Positions 21,901-28,965 of a stretch of DNA of 28,965 nt are shown piece by piece. The position numbers and the translations under genes were made by a program. This DNA is from Mansonella perstans (lineage: Eukaryota > Nematoda > Chromadorea > Rhabditida > Onchocercidae). The DNA is taken from NCBI GenBank assembly GCA_037074765.1, contig JBAMDO010000385.1, positions 1 to 28,965 on the forward strand, read 5' to 3'. Position 1 is the first letter of the stretch, and each line of letters begins with the position of its first letter. The notes beneath the pieces are model-generated. The model made no database searches. It was not told the origin of the DNA and was given only the letters and a program-made list of their open reading frames with translations.

Positions 21901-24434
21901 AATTAGGACAACTGATTACTAATATTCCATTAATTTGTTTTATTTCCAATTTTCCAATTATTATTACTTTTTCACTACAGTAGGAGCTTTAGTATGACAA
22001 GATTTTTTAATGATATTTCCTTTAGTAAGTATTACTTATACCAAACAAAATGACTGTTTATTTTCAAAAATTTTTTATGTAATAGCGAAAAGTTAATGCT
22101 TGAAAATCGTTAGCATTTGTCAAGGGCAAATTTATTTCATGAAGTTCAGAATTTGATTCCTTTGATTTTCTTATTAATTCTTCTAAATAATAGGACAGTT
22201 TCATTGAATAGATCTCGGTTATCCATTCAAATAACTATAGAAACAGATCAAATTTGTGCAATGATATATCAAAATAATTAAGGTAATAAGCAGGTCAAAT
22301 TCTAAAAAGATGCTAGGAGAAGCGCTATGAAAAATTAAATTATCTTCGACTACATTTTGAAAAATTGTTGCTTCAATTTTTTTTCTCAAAGGAACACTAC
22401 AAAATAATGAAAAAATTAAATGGCTTTAAATTTGAAAATTGAAAAATGAATTAAGTTTCGAAATTTTGTTAGTAAATTTCGCCTTTTCGTGCAATCATCC
22501 ATTATCCAATCCATGGGATAGAGTGAGATATATTGTAATTGCAATCAACGAATGAAATATGAAGCCCACGCCTACAGCTTAGTATATCCCACCCCTTGAC
22601 AATATGAACAAAGCGATGACATATTCTTTCATATCCCAATGAGATTAATTCTTGACTTTAAATTTTCGGAGTAGAAAATGACTCGCAGTAATTCGGGAAT
22701 TCATTTTCCTCTTTTCCATCATCATATCACTTCCTTTTCAACCATAACATTCTTCAGCTTCATTTCTCAACCTTTTTTTTTTTTTTTTTTTTTTCTTTTT
22801 TAATGACCGATATCCAATGATTACTGAGCATAATTTGAAAAGTTACAATTTTTAAAATTCTTCATTTCTTTGAAATTAACTGTTTAACCCTTTCAAAATT
22901 CTCTATAAAATTTATGGATGAAATTTGAAACTGTTTGTGCAATTGTTTGCTTGGTTTCCATTAAAAATGATTTGCTATCCATTGTAGTTCTGGAAAATTG
23001 CTAATTATTTTGATATTACCGTAATATATATTAATATCGTATTACTTATGCAGTCTTACCAGAAACACTGTTCCAGGGCATAGCGCACTGGAAAAAAAAA
23101 AAAAAAACAATAATCATTATTTAATTCGTGGCGAAAAAAAAAAATTTAAAAACTTCTAACAAAATTCATTTTTAAATTTTAAAATCAAAAGTTGGTAGTA
23201 TTTTAAATACAAACTACAGATTAAAGTAAGAAAGCAAAAAATTTATTATTTAATAATCAGTACTTATATCAAAAGGTTTTCTAAAAAATTATCGTAATTT
23301 AGTGCGGTACTCTTCTGAAGTAATAAATTTTGTAAAATTTGTAACTCTTGCAAGTAATCACCAGGAGTTTAGACTAAAGTTTCAATTTAAATAAAATTTG
23401 AAAATACGACGTTATGCAAAGATTAAAATGCAATTTTGAAGTATTTTGAAAAGAAGGCGTTTAAACGAAGGGTGATAAGCATATAAAAACCAAATAATCC
23501 ACGCGGTTTCTTCATGACTGATTTTATTAAATGCTGGAAAAAATGTCCGTGCAATAGACATACTTTCGATGAGTTATGCATTTTTCACTAAGATTATTTC
23601 GAATATCACAGTATTAATCTCAAAGATGAATAACATTAGTTTCGCGTTTCACACCTGGATATAAGTTAAATGCAAAGGGCTGATTAAATCATAGACTGGG
23701 AGATTAATCTGAATCGCCTGTTCTAATTGCTTACCAGTGATCTGTTATTCTAATGTATTCAATCCTCACGATCTACTAAGGTATCAATTAATTACCTGTT
23801 ACTGCCCCATCATTATTACTGACACAGTAAAGCGTATTTCTCATCTTTCGTCCCGATCCAGTCAATTCATTTAAATCCTTCCGTTAGTGGTAACGGTACA
23901 ATAGCAATATTTTTCTTCAGCACAGCTTCAATTCTTGCCTTTCTGTGTTATAAAAAGTCTTAATATCACACCTTTTGAACTTTGATTGATTTTACTTCAA
24001 AATATTTTATTTGTCTGTTTTCTCGGCTTCAACCAATGTTATATAACTTTAGTGGTTCCATATTAAAAAAACTTGTTTTCATGTTCATTAGTCCATTGTC
24101 ACTTCCAAAAACTTCATTTTGTTTTATTCTACTGAACTAATAATGCACTAATTAATGTTTTCCTTGCATGCACTATCTTTAGTAAGTGCCTGGAAATTTA
24201 ATAAATTATTCTCTCAGTTTTTCAAAAGAACGAAAGAAATGTGAAAACAAGCACTGATGACAAAAAAAAAAAAAATTAAAAACTGCAAGTTTTATTTTGT
24301 GGCAATTATTTTTTTTCTTTGCAAGTTTTCAAATATCAAAAAAATTCGGGAAGACAAAAATGTCTTATAAAATTATCTACTAAAATTATTTTTTGAATTT
24401 TGATCACACAGAATTTGATGCACAACTGAAAGTG
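18967..24434. other. Long AT-rich stretch without a recognisable gene
   Basis: About 5.5 kb holds no exon I can support. Minus-strand open frames at 20811-20578 and 21133-20888 and a plus-strand one at 19575-19715 (after a TTTTCCAG-like acceptor) are of chance-compatible length and match nothing I know. Homopolymer runs are common (for example near 21570, 22780, 23092 and 24262). Regulatory DNA for flanking genes may be present. Confidence 0.5.
22773..22801. repeat. Poly-T tract
   Basis: Twenty-two T residues, one C, then six more T residues. It could be a simple homopolymer or the poly(A) end of an old retroposed sequence on the minus strand. No flanking duplication was identified. Confidence 0.9.
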
Positions 24435-26012
24435 ATGGCGAACAATGAGAGTGGCAATTGCGATGAAGAAGGACACAAAGTTCAACACTGGATACGAACC
24501 GATCAAAACAAAATTTATAATACGGTTGAGGAAACTGTTAAATCCATCCCAAGTATGTTATGCTTTAGAGTTATTTGAATTTCAAGCTTAAATTGATTCC
24601 TTAATGACAAAGCTTCGTTCTCTTTATCCAGCTAGCAAGTATCTTATTTTAGGTGATCATCAGGAGAGAAGGAATAATTCATTAGAAGGAGCGAAAAGGA
24701 ATCGATGCCGCTTTTTCATCTCAGATATATTGAGCGACAAGCATTCAACAAGCCATACCAACACGTAAATGAAATATTTATCTATATGTAAGAATGTGCA
24801 AGCATGAAGGAACAAAAATCATTTCATTTCATCAACCAATATTTCTTTTAAAATTTTCATTTGATTGTTAAATCATAAAATTTTGTTTATTCATAATATG
24901 TTGTCTGATGAAAATTTAAACTCCTTATTCGACAAACATATTTGTCCTTCTATTACAGCAAGAGTTAGAGAAAGTAAATTCGAATTAGCAGAGAATAAAG
25001 AGGAATTTTTTACAATAATTTTGAGTTCCTATTTATCAGTAAAATAACTTGTGAATTCTCATTTGTAAATTTGAGCTAGTGCTAGCAGCGCGTATTCCAA
25101 TAGAACGATACTCAAGAGCATTAAATGGCAAATTCCATTATGTGTGGTCGTTCTCACTTCATCCCAGTAATAATTATTATAATAATGATGAATTTTCACT
25201 GCGTTATTTACAGCACTTTGCGTATAAGAAAGAACATGAATATCTATGCAGCTTAAGTTATTAGGAAAGTTAAAATTCCTGAAATAACTTTATTCATATC
25301 TAAGAGCATTTTTGAGCTTTGCGATATGAAAACCTTTTAAAATGTGGGAAATTTTTTAGCATCAGCACAAAATATATTTTGCAATTCAATTTTATTCAAT
25401 GTATCTAGGTGCAACTACAAGAAATCTTAGTGTTTGATCGATTTAACCTATCAACACAATTTTAAATGTTTAGGATGGAAAATGTAACCTCGAAATCCCA
25501 TATCACCACTTCTACTACAGAAACAGGAATTGTTTCGGACTCACTTACTGCATCACTGAGCATTTATGATGAAGCAGCACCTTATATCAATTCGCAATTA
25601 CCACGATGCCTTCATACTGGTGACTTTAAATCACGGTTATGCACTCTATTCAGTCAGTAGGGAATTCAATTTTCTGATGGAACTAGCCACTATTTTGAGG
25701 TACTGAATTTCTCATCTTCCTTTCAAACAGACAAAGAAGTATATGTATACAGAGAAATTTTACAATTCAAATAAAAATATAAGAAAATTTAAAGGTATCC
25801 TACAACAGTCAATAAATAATCCGTGGTTTCAACCTTGGTTGTCCGTAATTCATCCGTCAATTGCTCAACAACGAAATTCGGCATATAGTAATGACGAAAA
25901 ACGGGCAGAAAGAGTTCATGATATAAGTAAGTTGCTTTGACATATGTTTCGAGTTTCGCAGTTTTTAAATTTTTCAGATAAAACCATTGAAGACAGTGTG
26001 CATGCAACATGA
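24435..26012 (+). CDS. Probable spliced gene with an eh1-like motif; function unknown
   Basis: The best-supported exons are 24435-24552 (ATG, starting MANNESGNCDEEGHK) and 24653-24764, joined in phase 1. The second encodes RCRFFISDILSDK, whose F-x-I-x-x-I-L core matches eh1 Groucho-binding motifs of BarH/NK-type homeodomain proteins. Downstream islands of higher GC look exonic. One is 25474 to about 25655, acceptor TTTAG, phase-compatible with the donor at 24764 and starting MENVTSKS. Another is around 25731-25926 (contains PWFQPWLSVIHPSIAQQ, strong donor GTAAGT). The last is 25978-26012 (acceptor TTTTTCAG, IEDSVHAT then TGA), which fits the 25926 donor in phase 1. The join between the two middle islands, and a possible exon near 25086-25166, remain unresolved. 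No homeodomain, zinc finger or other DNA-binding domain was found in this span. Confidence 0.4.
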
Positions 26013-28381
26013 TTAAATTATTGTAAAAGATCATTAGAGTGTTTGCAGAGAAAATAATTTTAACAAAAAGGGAAAATCTGTATTAAAAAACATCATTTTA
26101 TACAGCAACCTTTTCTCACCACTATGCTAAAATAAATATCTCATATTACGTACCTAATTCTTCAATTTAAGAATACGGTTGGTCGAAGACCATTATTTTT
26201 ATCCAATTAATCGAGAAGCCGCCACTCCTCCTCCTCATTTTTTATTCCTTTTTTGGTTGCCGCAAGATGCGATATGGGAAACAATAAAAACGACAGGAAA
26301 ATATTAAAGTCAAGAAAGGAGGGAACCTGAATATACTTTGTGCCTTTTGAATACTGAACGAAGTAGGTCGGTATTTCACAAAGGGCATAGTAGCTCCACT
26401 CATTCGGATAATTTTCGAGATGATTTCATTGCAACATGATCAGTCATTCAAGCATTCATAGCAAATACCTGGACATATGCAGTAGACAAGTAGAAAAACA
26501 TGTGTCAAATACAATGGCAATAATTATAATAGCCAGATTGTTATCTTTCTATATCTCGACTTCCCATGTTTATGTTTTCCAAGAAATCACATTATTTTTG
26601 CGAAACATTAGGCCGACAAATTAACTTCCTGACCCTCCCATAGAATTTCTTTACTTACTCTTTGCCGTTGCTCATCACCTAATTAATTTACTAATCATTC
26701 TTTTATGTAGTGCTCCTTTTCATTAGATTTAGGCTTTGTTGCACTAGGAAACAAGTTTCAAAAGGTCTAGCTTAAAGAATTTTACCCATTTCTATTCATC
26801 ATTTTTCTTTGACTAAATGCCAGTATGTAAAATCTGTTCCTCGTGAAACCAAAATTATATAATATTTTTATCCCAATTTTTTTTCCTTGTTAAGAGCCTC
26901 TTTACAAAAATCACTGTAAAATGCAGATCTATGATTTTGCATCGTTCAATTTACTAATTCACTGAATTGGTTGATTTGTGCTTTAAGGTTTTTCACTCAT
27001 CAATCTAAAATCGGCTTAAAATTCCTACTTCAGTCAAATTCTGTTTAGTCTAGTTAGTATGAAAACTAATGCTTTATTTGCAATCTTACAAGAGCTTCAT
27101 CATCACAAATGATAGAAGTAATTTCAATTCCTGTAAAAATTGGAATTTTATTTATTAAATGTATCGTTTTCATGATACATCTATCTAATTAGCTTGCCAC
27201 AATTAATTTGAATATTGTTTCTTTTATTTTTTTGCTTGGCTGAACACAGTGGGAAGCGGGATATTGTGATCGGTGCAATGAGCTTCTCTCTCTTGTTTAA
27301 AAGTGAGCCATCTTTAACGACGGATTACTTGCATTAATCAGATAATTACCGGTCAGACATATTACTGTAATTCTAGGAAATGTTATTATGTTGATGATCA
27401 CTATACAATTGAACTTTCAGTTATTTTTATATAGTTTTAAGAATGAACTTGCTTCAAGTAGTAGAATTTTGGTAATAATACTCAAATTTATGCAATAGGC
27501 TCTTAATAGTATTTGGAATTATTAAAATCTGAAATAAAATATCAAATCATGCCAATGGTGGGAAGTTATCGTCAATGTGAAAATGTGTTACACAGATGTG
27601 AGCCATGTTTGTGTCCGTTAATGATGCTTGTAGACACTAAATTCGCTGTTACTCTCAAATTTATTACCTTCTCAATACACCGCTACTAATTACCAAGTTC
27701 ATTTTAACTTTTGAACAAAAGGCTTTCATAATTTTCATTTTGCAATCATTTTAAAATGAAATCTTGCGCAAAGAAAATCTATTTCATATTGCCTGCAAAA
27801 TTACCGTATCCTTTAAAAATTCTATTCATTAAATTTATTAATTTTTAGTAAATAATTGGTAATATTATGATGAAAAACTAAAAATTAACAAATGATTAAT
27901 TCTTAATCGCACATAAGTTTCCTAAAAAAGAAATCAAATGATTTTTTGCTCTCTTTGAAAACTGTTCACTAAAATTTCACTAATTTTTTCTGAACTATCT
28001 AGAGAAAGTAAAATTTTTGTTACATTGCCTATAACAATTAAATATGATTTTATTACTAATAAAAAAATAAAAGCAATATAATAAAGTGCTTAGCTTGATT
28101 CATTCAACACCAATATTTTGAGGAAATGGAACTTTCATGTTCATCAAAGCATGGATAATCATTCCTCTTATCCCTGATTCTTTCGCTGCTCTTAATTTTC
28201 ATATTGCCTTACTATGCAAATTTGGGTCATTTAGGTCCAGAGTTAATCCTTTGGATAGATCCAAAATGATCCCCCAATGTCGCTTGTTGAGTGTTTTGGG
28301 ACATTCTAAAACAATGTCCCCTGTGAAATGGCACGACACTAAAGATCATCAAAGTTAACTACATTGTCAACACATCCTCCA
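26013..28381. other. Intergenic, no supported gene
   Basis: No exon is supported. A plus-strand 46-codon frame at 27549-27689 with four cysteines (CENVLHRCEPCLC) and a 73-codon frame at 28137-28358 with a hydrophobic start are noted, but both are of chance-compatible length and lack splice evidence. No homeodomain helix-3 codons were found here in a search for the missing half of the preceding gene. Confidence 0.45.
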
Positions 28382-28603
28382 TTAATGCGTCATAGACTGT
28401 CCGATTTTTCGAAATCCCGGCTCAGTAACTGGCTCGGAAAACGAGTAATCAATGAAGGTTGTTGAAGGTGCGAATCTGAGATGAAGCTGCAATGAAATCT
28501 TTGTAAACGTCCCATCAAATAGCTCACTTCCGCAGAGCTCATTTCCGCTGACTATATTATTAAAATAGCTTTTAATTCCTTCCATTTTTTCTCGAATCAG
28601 TTC
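28382..28603 (-). CDS. Unidentified exon, minus strand
   Basis: A clean acceptor (GCAATTTCAG at 28613-28604) opens a 73-codon frame ELIREKMEGIK... that reaches a stop at 28384-28382. The composition looks protein-like: SGNELCGSELFDGTFTKI, then RFAPSTTFIDYSFSEPV and EPGFRKIGQ. An ATG lies 18 bases after the acceptor (28585), so this could be a trans-spliced first or only exon of 67 aa, or the last exon of a gene whose upstream exons lie to the right. I do not recognise the family. It lies about 70 bp from the plus-strand exon at 28673, so one of the two may be nested or false. Confidence 0.35.
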   Translation of the reverse strand, partial: ELIREKMEGIKSYFNNIVSGNELCGSELFDGTFTKISLQLHLRFAPSTTFIDYSFSEPVTEPGFRKIGQSMTH

Positions 28604-28672
28604 CTGAAATTGCAGTCGTTATCTGAAAAAAGCAATTCAAAAGTGAAAGAGATTCTTATTTACTTCTCCTAG

Positions 28673-28891
28673 TTTAATTATGTAGCATTTTATTTGCTAT
28701 CACTGTTTGTATTATCAGTCCAAAAATATTATTGTATCATAATTGTATTAATTCTAGTATCAGCTTCAACGAAGGATCTCTTCGAGTTAGTATCCGCTTA
28801 TTCACAGCGAAACAAAAATTTGCAATATGGAACAATTCAGATAATTCCAGATGGCGTCAGTGTTGCAGGAAGTTCATCAGGAACTCATCTG
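28673..28891 (+). CDS. Partial FGF-like secreted ligand exon
   Basis: The frame is open from an acceptor CTTCTCCTAG (28671-28672) to the donor CTG|GTATGC at 28891 (phase 0). It encodes a hydrophobic segment (YYCIIIVLILVSAS, signal-like), then AYSQRNKNLQYGTIQIIPDG and VSVAGSSSGTHL. The block G-x-I-Q-I-x-P-D-G-x-V-x-G-S resembles the first beta-strands of the FGF trefoil (for example LRIHPDGRVDGVR in FGF2). The exon ends where many FGF genes have their first core intron. C. elegans has two FGFs, EGL-17 and LET-756. There is no in-frame ATG, so a first exon is missing or the acceptor at 28759-28760 is used instead. The rest of the gene is beyond the window, so the identification is tentative. 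Confidence 0.4.
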
Positions 28892-28965
28892 GTATGCTCG
28901 TTATTCTTAGATTTAAAAGCTAAATCACATTTTTAGACTCTAGATACCAGTTCTAGAGTAAAAAA

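Noticed and set aside
28386..28463. Plus-strand 26-codon frame containing NWLGKR, resembling an amidated neuropeptide site
   Set aside because: A single Gly-Lys-Arg in a very short frame with no signal peptide, lying antisense to a better-looking exon.

Overview
This is eukaryotic genomic DNA and almost certainly comes from a nematode. It is AT-rich, and its genes are split by short introns whose acceptors follow the nematode TTTTCAG pattern. Several start codons sit a few bases downstream of such an acceptor, as in spliced-leader trans-splicing. Gene content and gene order also fit a nematode. The low GC and moderate intron sizes resemble filarial or other spirurid parasites, but the species cannot be fixed from the sequence. 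I see no bacterial operon, CRISPR array, tRNA or rRNA.

Layout. Positions 1-5.2 kb hold no convincing gene, only a foldback inverted repeat (3266-3521) and a tight hairpin (3783-3852). From 5.2 to 9.5 kb there are two convergent homeobox genes. A TLX/Hox11/C15-type gene lies on + (5214-7330, three exons, about 333 aa). An NK-2/NK-4-type gene lies on - (9452-8080, three exons, about 251 aa). Their poly(A) signals are less than 100 bp apart. Both genes are interrupted at the same homeodomain codon boundary. From 11.3 to 18.3 kb there are two ribosome-biogenesis genes on the minus strand. nog-1 (GTPBP4/NOG1, 18289-14074, 13 exons, 641 aa) is followed 574 bp later by rrp-8 (nucleomethylin/RRP8, 13499-11348, 7 exons, 316 aa). 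I rebuilt every exon of both by matching splice phases.

From 18.55 to 18.97 kb there is a 71-bp tandem duplication next to an LTR-leader-like stretch. The following 5 kb is mostly featureless AT-rich DNA. From 24.4 to 26.0 kb there is a probable spliced gene carrying an eh1-like (Groucho-binding) motif but no visible DNA-binding domain. The right edge holds an unidentified minus-strand exon (28603-28382) and, on +, an exon (28673-28891) that resembles the first half of an FGF core and is cut off by the window end.

How the genes relate. NOG1 (a pre-60S GTPase) and RRP8 (a large-subunit rRNA base methyltransferase) act in the same pathway, and their head-to-tail order suggests co-transcription. 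The TLX/NK pair looks like a surviving fragment of the ancient animal NK homeobox cluster.
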